Shown: one piece after another, positions 7,021 to 16,474 of the stretch | Numbering within the stretch: position 1 is the first letter of the stretch | Layout of the letters: every line of letters starts with the position of its first letter | Origin: Candidatus Hydrogenedentota bacterium | GTDB taxonomy: Bacteria; Hydrogenedentota; Hydrogenedentia; Hydrogenedentales; SLHB01 | Length of the DNA: 64,000 bases | Direction: 5' to 3' | Assembly: GCA_020848835.1 (NCBI GenBank) | Contig: JADLHJ010000067.1 | Coordinates: 1 to 64,000 of the forward strand | Notes under the pieces: model-generated | Database searches by the model: none | Seen by the model: the letters and a program-made list of their open reading frames with translations, nothing else | Told to the model about the DNA's origin: nothing | Program-made: the position numbers and the translations under genes

Positions 7021-9956
7021 GCGAGTGGCTCAACAACCTGCCCTTCGTGAACACGTACTGGATTCACTTCTCGTATCCTTGGGCCCTGCTGTTTCTTGTG
7101 CTCGTGCCCTACACGATCTACATGGGCCGCCGCATCCGCACGCTGTCGCGATCGCGCAAATGGTTGTCCGTTATTCTTCGTTGTCTGGTTTTGATCTGCC
7201 TCATCGCGGCGCTGGCCGGCGCGGAACTCGTCAAGATCAACGATAAACTCGCCGTGTTCTTCCTGCTCGATCGGTCAAACAGCATTCCCGAAGAAAAGCG
7301 CGAGGAAGTGCAGCAGGCGGTGCAAACGCTGTGCGACGCGAACATGACCGCGAAGGATGAAGCGGGCGTCATCGCGTTCGGCGAAGACCCAAGCATTGAG
7401 CTGACCATGGGCCCGTCGATGAACCTCGAAACCATCCAATCCTACGTCGGCGGAGAGCAGACCGATCTCGCCGCGGCCGTGCGTCTTGCCATCGCAGCAT
7501 TCCCGCAAGGCCACATGCGCCGCATGGTCATATTCAGCGACGGCAACGAAACGCGCGGCTCCGCGATGGAAGAGATCAAACTCGCGCAGGCCTCCGGCGC
7601 GGCGGTGGACATCGTGCCGGTTGATATTGGTGGCGCAAGCGAAGTGCGCATCGCCGATGTGTCCGCGCCGAACCGCGTGAATGCGAGCGAGCCCTTCAAG
7701 GTGCAGGTGACGGTGCACGCAGACCAGGACAGTGAAGCCACGCTCCGTCTCTATCAAAAAGTGCGCGATGGCACGGTCATGCTGCCGCCCGCGCAGGTGC
7801 ATCTACAGAAAGGCGAGAACGCATTTCTCCTGCCGCAGGAACTCAGCGCGTCCGGCTTTTACGAATACGAAGCCGTAATCGAGTCGCCGAACGACACCGT
7901 CATGGCGAACAACGAAGGCCGCACCTACACCGTCATCTACGGCGAACCCTCCGTACTTTACGTAAATGGGGACCCGCAGCACAGTCTGAAGCTCGCGCCA
8001 ACGCTGCAAGAGGAAGGCATTAAGGTAGCCTCCGTAGATTTCGGCACACTACCTTCATCGCTCGCGCAGTTGTCTCAATTCGATTCCGTCGTGCTCGACA
8101 ACGTGCGCGCAACCGATCTTTCCAATGAGCAGCTCAAGACCTTCGAGGCCATGGTCCGCGACTTTGGCGTGGGACTCGTGATGGTCGGCGGCAATCAGAG
8201 TTACGGCGCCGGCGGTTATTTCGATACGCCTGTCGAGCGCGCATTGCCTGTGAGCATGGATCTGAAGCAGCGCAAAATAATGCCGCAGGGCGCGTTGGTC
8301 TGCGTCATGCACACCTGCGAATTTGCGGACGGAAACGCATGGGCGCGCGATATCGCGCTCGCCGCGCTCGATGTGTTGTCACCGCAAGACCTCATGGGCA
8401 CGCTCGCGTACGACTGGCAAAAAGGCGATTCGTGGCTCTACGACCTGCAAATCGTCGGTGACAAATCGCTCATGCGCCAAGCACTGAATGGCGCCGTAAA
8501 CATTGGCGACATGCCGGATGTGGGGCCGACGCTGAAGATGGCCTATGACGCGTTGGCCGCCTCCAGCGCATCGGTCAAGCGCGTCATTCTCATATCCGAC
8601 GGCGATCCCGCCGCGCCGTCGGATTCACTGCTTGCAGACCTTAAAGATGCGGCGATCAGTGTGAGTACGTGTTGCATCAATCCACACAGCAATTCCGATC
8701 AACAGATGCTGCAATACGTCGCGTATCAGACTGGCGGCAATTACTACTTCGTATCGAATCCTGCAAAGCTGCCGCAAATCTTCACGACGGAAGCGGCGCT
8801 CGTAAAGCGCGGCATGCTCGTGGAAGAGGAAGTAAAGCCGCAGGTGCAGTACGACTCTGAAATCCTGCGCGGACTGACTGCCGACGCAATTCCTTCTGTG
8901 CTCGGTTATGTCGCGACGACGCCGAAAGAGAATGCGATCGTATCCCTCGTCGGCAAAGAAGGCGATCCAATCCTCGCGCAATGGCGCTACGGGCTGGGCA
9001 AATCAATCGCATATACCTCCGATGTGACGTCACGTTGGGCGCCGCATTGGCTCGCGTGGGATGGGTTTAACCGCTTCTGGTCGCAAGCCGTGCGTTGGTC
9101 CATGCGCGAAGCGTCGCCGTCGAATTTCCGCGTCGAGACGAAGATCAAAGACGGAAAGGGTTACGTGAAGATCGACGCCGTCAACGAAGACGGTACTTAC
9201 GTGAACTTTTTGAAACCGGAAGGAACGGTGACAGGCCCCGGACCCGATTTCGCGAGACAGGATGTATCGCTCTCGCAGACCGCGCCGGGAATTTACGAAG
9301 GCACCTTCCCGCTGGAGAACCGCGGCGTTTACATGATCAACATGACGTATAACCGCGAAGACGGATCGCAAGGCATGATTCCCGCCGGCCTCGCGCTGAA
9401 TTACTCGAAAGAATACGAATACAACTCCACAAACTTGCCACTGCTCGAACAACTCGCAGCGGTGGGCGGCGGAAGCGTGGTGAAAGCAACGGACAATCCA
9501 TTCCGCCACGACTTGCCGAAGCAACGATCCATCACCCCGATTTGGCCCTATCTCGCGGCCGCGGGCGCGTGTCTGTTCCCGATTGAAATTTTTGTGCGCC
9601 GGGTCGTTTTTAATTTGGGCGTCGTGTGGGTATGGCTGCTCGTCGCGCTGCGCAAAATCCCCGGCATGCGACGCCTCTTGCCGGAGCCTAAGATGAAACG
9701 TACGCAGCTTACCGGCGCTTTCGGCACGATGACCGCACCATCGAAGAGTTTCGTGTACGTCGCATCCGGCGCCTTCTCCACGGAAGGCAAAGCCGCCGCC
9801 GCCGCGATGCACACACCCGCAGATACGCCGGAAGCCATCGGCGACGATGTGACGGTGACTGCGACTGAACTGCAACAAAAAGGCCGCACCGAATACACGC
9901 GGCAACTACTCGAAGCAAAAGAACGCGCGCTGGATAAGCGCAAACGCAAACGATAA
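7017..9956 (+). CDS. Large membrane protein with two VWA domains and a GATase-like region
   Basis: The 979-residue product has two N-terminal membrane helices (about 22-38 and 46-66). A VWA domain follows with the MIDAS signature DRSNS near residue 84 and SDGNETRG later. Next come an Ig-like stretch, a class-I glutamine amidotransferase-like fold (VMVGGNQSYGAGGYFDTPVE, near 390-410) and a second VWA-like domain ending near 590 (VILISDGDPAAPSD). Two further hydrophobic segments lie near 845-880. This architecture is well known beside MoxR and DUF58 genes in planctomycete- and verrucomicrobia-like genomes; its biological role is not established. The GTG start at 7017 overlaps the NHL gene's stop. 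MoxR-VWA pairs generally act as chaperones for assembly or metal insertion, which is the best guess here. Confidence 0.85.
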   Translation: MSEWLNNLPFVNTYWIHFSYPWALLFLVLVPYTIYMGRRIRTLSRSRKWLSVILRCLVLICLIAALAGAELVKINDKLAVFFLLDRSNSIPEEKREEVQQAVQTLCDANMTAKDEAGVIAFGEDPSIELTMGPSMNLETIQSYVGGEQTDLAAAVRLAIAAFPQGHMRRMVIFSDGNETRGSAMEEIKLAQASGAAVDIVPVDIGGASEVRIADVSAPNRVNASEPFKVQVTVHADQDSEATLRLYQKVRDGTVMLPPAQVHLQKGENAFLLPQELSASGFYEYEAVIESPNDTVMANNEGRTYTVIYGEPSVLYVNGDPQHSLKLAPTLQEEGIKVASVDFGTLPSSLAQLSQFDSVVLDNVRATDLSNEQLKTFEAMVRDFGVGLVMVGGNQSYGAGGYFDTPVERALPVSMDLKQRKIMPQGALVCVMHTCEFADGNAWARDIALAALDVLSPQDLMGTLAYDWQKGDSWLYDLQIVGDKSLMRQALNGAVNIGDMPDVGPTLKMAYDALAASSASVKRVILISDGDPAAPSDSLLADLKDAAISVSTCCINPHSNSDQQMLQYVAYQTGGNYYFVSNPAKLPQIFTTEAALVKRGMLVEEEVKPQVQYDSEILRGLTADAIPSVLGYVATTPKENAIVSLVGKEGDPILAQWRYGLGKSIAYTSDVTSRWAPHWLAWDGFNRFWSQAVRWSMREASPSNFRVETKIKDGKGYVKIDAVNEDGTYVNFLKPEGTVTGPGPDFARQDVSLSQTAPGIYEGTFPLENRGVYMINMTYNREDGSQGMIPAGLALNYSKEYEYNSTNLPLLEQLAAVGGGSVVKATDNPFRHDLPKQRSITPIWPYLAAAGACLFPIEIFVRRVVFNLGVVWVWLLVALRKIPGMRRLLPEPKMKRTQLTGAFGTMTAPSKSFVYVASGAFSTEGKAAAAAMHTPADTPEAIGDDVTVTATELQQKGRTEYTRQLLEAKERALDKRKRKR

Positions 9957-9985
9957 AGCAAAATGCAAAGTATAAGGAGATTGTC

Positions 9986-10981
9986 ATGGACGTGGTAAAG
10001 GCCGCCGAAAACTTTCGGCAGGATTTTCAAAAACTGCACGACGAAATATCGAAGGTCATCGTAGGTGGCGAATCGATTATTGACGGCGTGTTGACTTGCC
10101 TGTTCGCGGGTGGCCACTGCTTGCTCGAAGGCGTGCCTGGACTAGGTAAGACCCTGCTTGTACGCACACTGAGCGAAGCGCTAAGCCTGAACTTCTCGCG
10201 AATACAATTCACGCCGGACCTGATGCCCGCGGACATCATCGGCACCAACATCATCGCCGAGGACGAAAAAGGCCATAAGGAGTTCCGCTTCCGGCCCGGC
10301 CCCATCTTCGCAAACATCGTTCTCGCAGACGAAATCAACCGCGCGACGCCAAAGACGCAGTCTGCGCTGCTCGAAGCGATGCAGGAACACACGGTAAGCG
10401 TCGCACGGCATGTCCACAAACTGGAAGAACCGTTCTTCGTTATGGCCACGCAAAACCCAATTGAAATGGAAGGCACCTACACCCTGCCCGAAGCGCAACT
10501 GGATCGTTTCTTCTACAAACTGATTGTCGATTACCCCGGCGAACAAGACCTCATGAAAATTCTCGATCGTACGACCGTCCGCGAAGTCGCGCACGGGACA
10601 GCGGTAATGGACGCCGCGCAAATCGCAACGTGGCAAGGCCTCGTCCGCGATGTGGCCGCCGCGCCGCAAGTCGTCAACTACGCAGTGCGCCTGGTACTCG
10701 GCACGCAACCATCGAAGCAACACTCAACAGACATGGTCAGCAAATACGTGCGCTTTGGCTCCAGTCCCCGCGGCGCACAAGCCCTAATGCTCGGCGGTAA
10801 GGTGAACGCACTACGTGCAGGGCGCTACAACGTCAGCTTTGATGACATCCGCACAGCGGCGCTCCCAGCGTTACGTCATCGTATCATCTTAAACTTCGAG
10901 GCAGAAGCCGACGGAGTCCGCTCGGACCAAGTAATCAGCGACCTGCTGAGCAAAACCGATACCGCAGCGAAAGTAGCATGA
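9986..10981 (+). CDS. MoxR-family AAA+ ATPase
   Basis: The 331-residue product has all the MoxR landmarks: Walker A GVPGLGKT (about residues 50-57), a downstream FTPDLMPADIIGTN segment, Walker B with VLADEINRATPKTQSALLEAM (first part shown by DEINRA), sensor ATQNPIEMEGTYTLPEAQLDRF and a C-terminal lid. MoxR ATPases use ATP to remodel partners that carry VWA domains. Two VWA proteins and a DUF58 protein lie in the same operon, and these are the expected clients. An AAGGAG ribosome binding site precedes the ATG. The stop overlaps the start of the DUF58 gene by 4 bp. Confidence 0.95.
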   Translation: MDVVKAAENFRQDFQKLHDEISKVIVGGESIIDGVLTCLFAGGHCLLEGVPGLGKTLLVRTLSEALSLNFSRIQFTPDLMPADIIGTNIIAEDEKGHKEFRFRPGPIFANIVLADEINRATPKTQSALLEAMQEHTVSVARHVHKLEEPFFVMATQNPIEMEGTYTLPEAQLDRFFYKLIVDYPGEQDLMKILDRTTVREVAHGTAVMDAAQIATWQGLVRDVAAAPQVVNYAVRLVLGTQPSKQHSTDMVSKYVRFGSSPRGAQALMLGGKVNALRAGRYNVSFDDIRTAALPALRHRIILNFEAEADGVRSDQVISDLLSKTDTAAKVA

Positions 10982-11877
10982 GCCAAGAAGCAATAGCGTC
11001 CCAGTCATTGCTCACCGCCGAATTCCTGGCGCGGCTAGATCGACTCGCGCTTATGGCGCGCAAGACGCAACTCGGCATGACGAAAGGCGAGCGCAAGAGC
11101 AAACGGCGCGGCAGCAGTGTCGAGTTTGCTGATTATCGCGATTACGTGCAAGGCGACGATCTAAGGCACGTGGACTGGAACATCTACGGAAGGCTTGAAT
11201 CGCTATACCTTAAATTGTTCCACGAGCAGGAGGACTTGACGGTCCATCTGTTACTCGACGCGAGCCGCTCCATGGGCTTTGGTTCTCCAGCAAAGATCGA
11301 TTTGGCAACTAAAATGGCGGCGGCCATCGGCTACATCGGCCTTGTTGGTTACGACCGCGTATCGGCGGAATCATTTGCCGATGGAATGACGCATCGTCTA
11401 GCGCCATGTCGAGGCCGGGCGCACGCGGGCAAACTGCTTACCTTCTTGAGCAACGTCCACGCGGATGGTCGCACGTCGCTGGAGGATTCGACGAAATCCT
11501 ACATCCTGCGCAATCGCGCAAAAGGCGTCGCTGTCCTCTTCTCGGATTTCCTCGATCCCGAAGGATACGAAGGCTGCCTTCGCCGACTACTGCAAAGCGG
11601 GTCGGACTGCTATGCGGTGCACGTGCTTTCGCGCGAAGAAATCGATCCGCCTATCGCCGGGGATCTGAAACTGCTGGACAGCGAATACGCGATGCACGTC
11701 GAAGTGAGCGCGAGCCCCTCGCTGTTAAAACGATATAAAAAGAACCTCGAAGGCTTCTGTGAAAGCATCCGTCAGTACTGTCTGGCGCGCGGCATCGGTT
11801 ACATTTTCGCGCCGAGCGACGAGTCGCTCGAACGGCTAACACTCGATGCGCTCCGCCGCGGAGGGATGTTCAAATGA
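10978..11877 (+). CDS. DUF58 domain protein
   Basis: The 299-residue soluble product carries the DUF58 core GSSVEFADYRDYVQGDDLRHVDWNIYGR (core word YVQGDDLRHVDW) around residues 42-70. A degenerate VWA-like fold follows with LLLDASRSMGFG near residues 90-101. DUF58 proteins almost always sit directly after a moxR gene and before BatA-like VWA genes, as here. They are thought to be partners of the MoxR ATPase. The 4-bp ATGA overlaps on both sides (10978 and 11874) indicate tight translational coupling and probably similar amounts of all three proteins. Confidence 0.93.
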   Translation: MSQEAIASQSLLTAEFLARLDRLALMARKTQLGMTKGERKSKRRGSSVEFADYRDYVQGDDLRHVDWNIYGRLESLYLKLFHEQEDLTVHLLLDASRSMGFGSPAKIDLATKMAAAIGYIGLVGYDRVSAESFADGMTHRLAPCRGRAHAGKLLTFLSNVHADGRTSLEDSTKSYILRNRAKGVAVLFSDFLDPEGYEGCLRRLLQSGSDCYAVHVLSREEIDPPIAGDLKLLDSEYAMHVEVSASPSLLKRYKKNLEGFCESIRQYCLARGIGYIFAPSDESLERLTLDALRRGGMFK

Positions 11878-13880
11878 GTTCATGGGACCTGTTCTGGCGC
11901 AACGCAAACACATTCTTGAGCAAGGCCTTCCTCGCGCCGCCGTACCTGTGGTTTCTTGGCCTGATCCCGATCATTGTGTTGCTCTATCTTTTGAAGCTTC
12001 GTCGCACACAAGTGGTGATCGCCAGCACCATTCTGTGGGCAAAGACGCTCGAAGACCTGACGGCAAACGCGCCATTTCAAAAACTGCGCAAGAACCTGCT
12101 GCTGCTTCTCCAAATCATCATTGCGCTGCTGGTAGCACTTGCGCTATCGCGCCCATTCCTGAAAATGCAAGGCACCGCCGGACAAAACCTCTGCCTGCTC
12201 ATCGATCATTCCGCAAGCATGCAATCGAAAGAAGTCGAAAAGACGCGTCTCGATCTTGCGAAGGATCGCGCATTGGAACTCGTGGATGCGATGCAACGCG
12301 GTGACAAGATGATGGTGGTGACCTTTGCCGAAAATTCGGATGTATTAAGCGAATTGACTGAGGACCGTTCGCGCCTGCGCCGAGCGATAATGTCGATTCA
12401 GGCAACGGACACGGGCACAAAACTGCGAGACGCATTTTTCGTCGCGCATTCGCTGCGCCTTACCGTTCCCGATTTACATTCTGTTGTGATAAGCGACGGC
12501 AACATCGCCGACCTCGCCGACATTGGCCCGCGCGTTTTCGACAACCAGCGCCAAGTCGCCGATCAATCCACGGAAGCGCGCTCGCGTGGCTACGATCTCA
12601 GCTTTTTGCAAGTAGGCGAGAGCACAAACAACGTCGGCATCACAGCATTGAGCGAACGCGAACCCGTTCCCGGCGAAAGCGGAGACAGGCAGGCGCTTGT
12701 CGCGCTGCGAAACTCGGGAACCGAGAAAGCCGCCGTCACCGTCACCCTGGCATTCAACGAACAACCAATCGCCGTTGAAGGGGTCGAAATCGAACCGGGG
12801 ACCGATCAGGAACTGGTGTTCAAACACGGCGAACTCGGCGAAGGCATTCTCGAAGCAGAACTCGACAACGACGATGCGCTCGCGGTGGACAATCATGCGT
12901 GGTTGTCGCTGCGCCCCGCCGCCAAATTGCGCGTGCTGCTCGTGGCCGATCCCGCCGCGACGGGCACCTACTTCCTGCAACGCGTGCTCACTCCCGATCC
13001 GCGCGTAGAACTCAGCACAATTGCTCCAGCGAACTTCGCACCAACGTCCGACTACGATCTCACTATCTTTTACGATTTTGCGCCGAATGCGGGGCAGCCC
13101 TCTGCGAATGCAACGGCAGCCGCCGCACCAGCGAGCCAACTTCCAGCGGGCACGCTCGTATTCATCAAAGCATTGCCGCCGCTTGAAGGCATGGTGAGCG
13201 AAGGTACAATAGACAATCCACCTATTGTCTCCACGGATGCCGAGCACCCGCTCATGCGGTTTAACCTCAACCCCGCAAACGTGGGTGTGCACAGTGCGGT
13301 GAAGGCCACATTGCCGCAAGGGGCACGCCCCGTCGTTTCGACTTCGGGTGGCACGCTTATCGCGGACGTATCGCGCGGCGGACAGCAGATAGTATGGATA
13401 GCGTTCGATCACGCCGAATCTGATTGGCCGTTAAATTTATCGTTCCCCTTGTTCTTCCAAAACGTGCTCGCATGGGTGCCGCGCTCCGCATTGGCCTCCG
13501 AGACTTCAATCGACGCAGGCCGTCCGCTCACATTGATCGCAAAACCCGAAGTGACCACTGCAACCATCTCTACGCCGGACGGCCGCAGCGAACAAGTCCA
13601 ACTCGATCCGCTACGGCCAGTGTTTTACAGTAATACCCAGCGGGCGGGCGTCTACACCGTTGAACTGGGGGACGTTCAAGAGCGATACGCGGTGAACTTG
13701 CTTGATCCAACCGAGACGGCCATTAAACCGTCCGATGCGCTGGCAATTGGCCGGGGCGAGTTTGCGGCGGAGCGTGGGCAGGTGCGGCAGAACCGCGAGT
13801 TGTGGCGCGTCTTGTTAGCGGTGGCGTTATGCGTGCTCGCTGTCGAGTGGTGGGTATTTAGCAGGAGGGCATGGATGTGA
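11874..13880 (+). CDS. BatA-like protein: N-terminal membrane domain plus VWA domain
   Basis: The 668-residue product opens with the BatA N-terminal domain: FLAPPYLWFLGLIPIIVLLYLLKLRR (helix about 19-42), STILWAKTLEDL, then a second helix LLLLLQIIIALLVALALSRPF. A VWA domain follows with MIDAS motif DHSASM near residue 111, the threonine of TDTGTKL, and SDGNIAD. The middle is an Ig-like and GATase-like region with no clear active site. A final hydrophobic stretch (about 640-660) anchors the C-terminus. Bat proteins were named for Bacteroides aerotolerance, but the molecular role is unclear. It is presumably a client of the MoxR protein three genes upstream. Confidence 0.88.
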   Translation: MSSWDLFWRNANTFLSKAFLAPPYLWFLGLIPIIVLLYLLKLRRTQVVIASTILWAKTLEDLTANAPFQKLRKNLLLLLQIIIALLVALALSRPFLKMQGTAGQNLCLLIDHSASMQSKEVEKTRLDLAKDRALELVDAMQRGDKMMVVTFAENSDVLSELTEDRSRLRRAIMSIQATDTGTKLRDAFFVAHSLRLTVPDLHSVVISDGNIADLADIGPRVFDNQRQVADQSTEARSRGYDLSFLQVGESTNNVGITALSEREPVPGESGDRQALVALRNSGTEKAAVTVTLAFNEQPIAVEGVEIEPGTDQELVFKHGELGEGILEAELDNDDALAVDNHAWLSLRPAAKLRVLLVADPAATGTYFLQRVLTPDPRVELSTIAPANFAPTSDYDLTIFYDFAPNAGQPSANATAAAAPASQLPAGTLVFIKALPPLEGMVSEGTIDNPPIVSTDAEHPLMRFNLNPANVGVHSAVKATLPQGARPVVSTSGGTLIADVSRGGQQIVWIAFDHAESDWPLNLSFPLFFQNVLAWVPRSALASETSIDAGRPLTLIAKPEVTTATISTPDGRSEQVQLDPLRPVFYSNTQRAGVYTVELGDVQERYAVNLLDPTETAIKPSDALAIGRGEFAAERGQVRQNRELWRVLLAVALCVLAVEWWVFSRRAWM

Positions 13881-16474
13881 TCGGCGCAATGAATATGCAA
13901 CGCGCACAAATCTCTGGTATGTTCTTTCGTGCTCGTATGTTCGTACATCGAATGGTTTGTGTCACAACGCTGTTCTTTATCGTAACGACACCGTCGTTCG
14001 CCCAACCCGACGCCAGTTCCGCTGCACCCGAAGGCCAACTTCTCGTAGACGTATTGCCGCAATTTATCACGACCTACCGCGAGCGCTCCTGGGTGCCCGT
14101 CGATGTGCTCGTCCGCAACAACAAACAGGACATCTCCGGCACGATCGATATCACAATGTTCACCGGCGAGGACCCGAGAAGCCCTGCATACCGCCTTCCC
14201 GTCGAGTCGCCAAAAGGGTCCGTAAAACGCTTCCGTCTCTACTGCAATTTTTCCAAAGCGACCGCGATGAACGTGATGCTCTACAACGGACGTCGCGCGG
14301 CGCTGCCCGATCCGTTGCGCCTCACATCGCGACCGATCGACAAGAACGACGTGCTCGCGCTTGTGCTCGACGACGAACCTGCGGACTACGGCTTCGTATT
14401 CAATGCGGTGCAGGAGATGAGCCCCGGCCTTGGCTACCACCGCGAAAGCCTGCGCATCGGAGAAATGAGCCAATTGCCAGAATTCCCCCAATGTTTCGAC
14501 GCGTACACGATGATCATCCTCGGTAAGTTCGATCCCATGGAAGTTCCTGAACGCCAGCGCGAGCTACTCCTCCGCTATGTCGAGCACGGCGGCGTGATCG
14601 TGTTGTGCATCGGCGAAAACGCGCAACGTTTCAAGGGCACCTGGGTAGAACAACTCGCGGGCGTGGCGATTGGCGACGTTGCTGCATCGAACGAAGCAGC
14701 CCTGGCCGGTGACGTGTTCGGCCCCGATCTCGCGCAAGGAGCGCGTGACGACAAAAGTATCGTGTACGCGCGCATCACACCCGGGTCTGGCGCATTTATA
14801 CAGAGTCTCGGCGGCAGTGCTACGAACGTGGTACTTGCCACGATTCGTCCAATTGGTTCCGGTCATGTCGCAACGATTGCTGTCGATGCCGCAGGTAAAG
14901 CGCTGCACGGCACCGCAGGCTTCATTGCGCTGTGGCGCAACCTGATCGAACTGCGCGAAGAGGCCGCGGAGCCAAACTACGAATTCGCCTCATGGCAAGC
15001 GGCAAACACGCTTCCCTCCGCGACCGGCATTCGCGTGTATCCACGCTCGTCGGTGCTTATATATCTCGGCCTCTACTTCGCGGTTGGCATCGTGGGCAAC
15101 TGGATATTCTGGAGCCTGCTCAAGCGCCGCGAGATGGCCTGGGTCTGCCTCGTCTTTATTTCGTTCGGCTTCACTGCATACGCGCTCGTATACGGCACCG
15201 CCGGCCGCGCGAAAGCCACTGAGATTTCACAACTCGAAGTGCTGCGCCTGCCCCTCGAAAGTCCAACCGCAAAACTGCGATCGACTGTCGGCATCGTCGC
15301 CGCCCGGTCCTCGCGCTACAACCTCGCCTTTCCAAATGCGTATCCGCTCGTGTCCGACATCGACTCGCGCTCAACCATGATGGGCATGCCGCAAAATGAT
15401 TCGTTGATGGGCCGCATGAACGTATTCCAGTTTATGCAAGGCCCCAACGCCGCCGTGAACAATTTTTCCGTCGGCGCCAGCGAAATGCGCATCGTGCAGG
15501 TCGAATCGGAAATCGCCACGCCTGGAAAAATCGAGGGCGGACTGACCTGGGACGCGGAAGGGATTCATGGTGAATTGCGCAACAACACCGGATTGAAAGT
15601 GCGCAACCCGTTCTTGCTCATCAACGGTCAGCAACATCGCGTCGATATCAACGACAATACTTGGCGCGCGAATATCCCGAACGCGGCACTCGCCGCGCGC
15701 GACCGGATGCAGGACGTGTCGAACCGTTACATGATGAACTTCGGCTACTACGGCGGCGGCACCATGGACGTCGGCCAATTGAAAGATCAGTACCTCAAGG
15801 ACCTCTTCGCAGCCGAGCGCAATACGGCTTTCATCGACGAACGCATCGGGCCCTACGTTTGCGGCTGGCTCGACAGCACCAATCCCATCAAGAGCGTAGA
15901 CCTCGGCGAACCTGCGCAAGAGCGTGTATTCGGCACGTTGCTTATTGCCGACGTGTCCATCGATCTCGCCCCAGGCGCGGGTGTACGTCGTATCGAATTG
16001 GATGTTGACGTGCCTATGGGTAATCGCAATCAGCAGTTCCCGCCCCAGTACTACGGTGGCGATGCGCTCAGCTATTCGGTAAACGGCCCCGAACCCTTGC
16101 CGGTGCTCATCACGATTCCACGCAACTATCTCTCGCGGACGGACGCCACCCTTGTCGTAGACGTGTACACGCTTGAACAAGGTAACAACGCGCAGGCTGT
16201 GTTCTATCCAAAAGACGCGGACGAAAACTGGGCCAAGGAGCACGGTGGCGAATCTACGGCTGAGAACCAGTCCGGCCAGAACGTGCGCATCACGGCATTT
16301 ACCGTGGCCGACTGGGCATCGCGCGTTACCGAAGACACGCACCAGGTAGAAGGCATCATTACCGTTAATCAGAACGGAATTCGTCAAGGCTTCGCTCGCG
16401 TGGACGTTCGCGCGCGCTTGCTCATACCGCAAACCCAATTTTATGGGGGAGTTTGGAAACCATGGCAATCGTAG
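13871..16474 (+). CDS. Large secreted/membrane protein in the VWA operon, unknown function
   Basis: The 867-residue product has an N-terminal signal peptide ending near SFAQP (about residue 45). A large extracytoplasmic part follows, then two close helices near residues 395-440 (LIYLGLYFAVGIVGNWIFW and WVCLVFISFGFTAYALVYG), then another soluble region. A GATase-like stretch around residues 210-260 (MIILGKFDPMEVPERQRELLLRYVEHGG, core YVEHGGVIVL) resembles the middle of its two VWA neighbours. The start is uncertain: AGGAGG at 13863 lies only two bases before the ATG at 13871, so GTG 13877 (8-base spacing) or ATG 13889 may be used. The gene overlaps the end of the BatA-like gene and the start of the ABC ATPase gene. 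Confidence 0.75.
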   Translation: MDVIGAMNMQRAQISGMFFRARMFVHRMVCVTTLFFIVTTPSFAQPDASSAAPEGQLLVDVLPQFITTYRERSWVPVDVLVRNNKQDISGTIDITMFTGEDPRSPAYRLPVESPKGSVKRFRLYCNFSKATAMNVMLYNGRRAALPDPLRLTSRPIDKNDVLALVLDDEPADYGFVFNAVQEMSPGLGYHRESLRIGEMSQLPEFPQCFDAYTMIILGKFDPMEVPERQRELLLRYVEHGGVIVLCIGENAQRFKGTWVEQLAGVAIGDVAASNEAALAGDVFGPDLAQGARDDKSIVYARITPGSGAFIQSLGGSATNVVLATIRPIGSGHVATIAVDAAGKALHGTAGFIALWRNLIELREEAAEPNYEFASWQAANTLPSATGIRVYPRSSVLIYLGLYFAVGIVGNWIFWSLLKRREMAWVCLVFISFGFTAYALVYGTAGRAKATEISQLEVLRLPLESPTAKLRSTVGIVAARSSRYNLAFPNAYPLVSDIDSRSTMMGMPQNDSLMGRMNVFQFMQGPNAAVNNFSVGASEMRIVQVESEIATPGKIEGGLTWDAEGIHGELRNNTGLKVRNPFLLINGQQHRVDINDNTWRANIPNAALAARDRMQDVSNRYMMNFGYYGGGTMDVGQLKDQYLKDLFAAERNTAFIDERIGPYVCGWLDSTNPIKSVDLGEPAQERVFGTLLIADVSIDLAPGAGVRRIELDVDVPMGNRNQQFPPQYYGGDALSYSVNGPEPLPVLITIPRNYLSRTDATLVVDVYTLEQGNNAQAVFYPKDADENWAKEHGGESTAENQSGQNVRITAFTVADWASRVTEDTHQVEGIITVNQNGIRQGFARVDVRARLLIPQTQFYGGVWKPWQS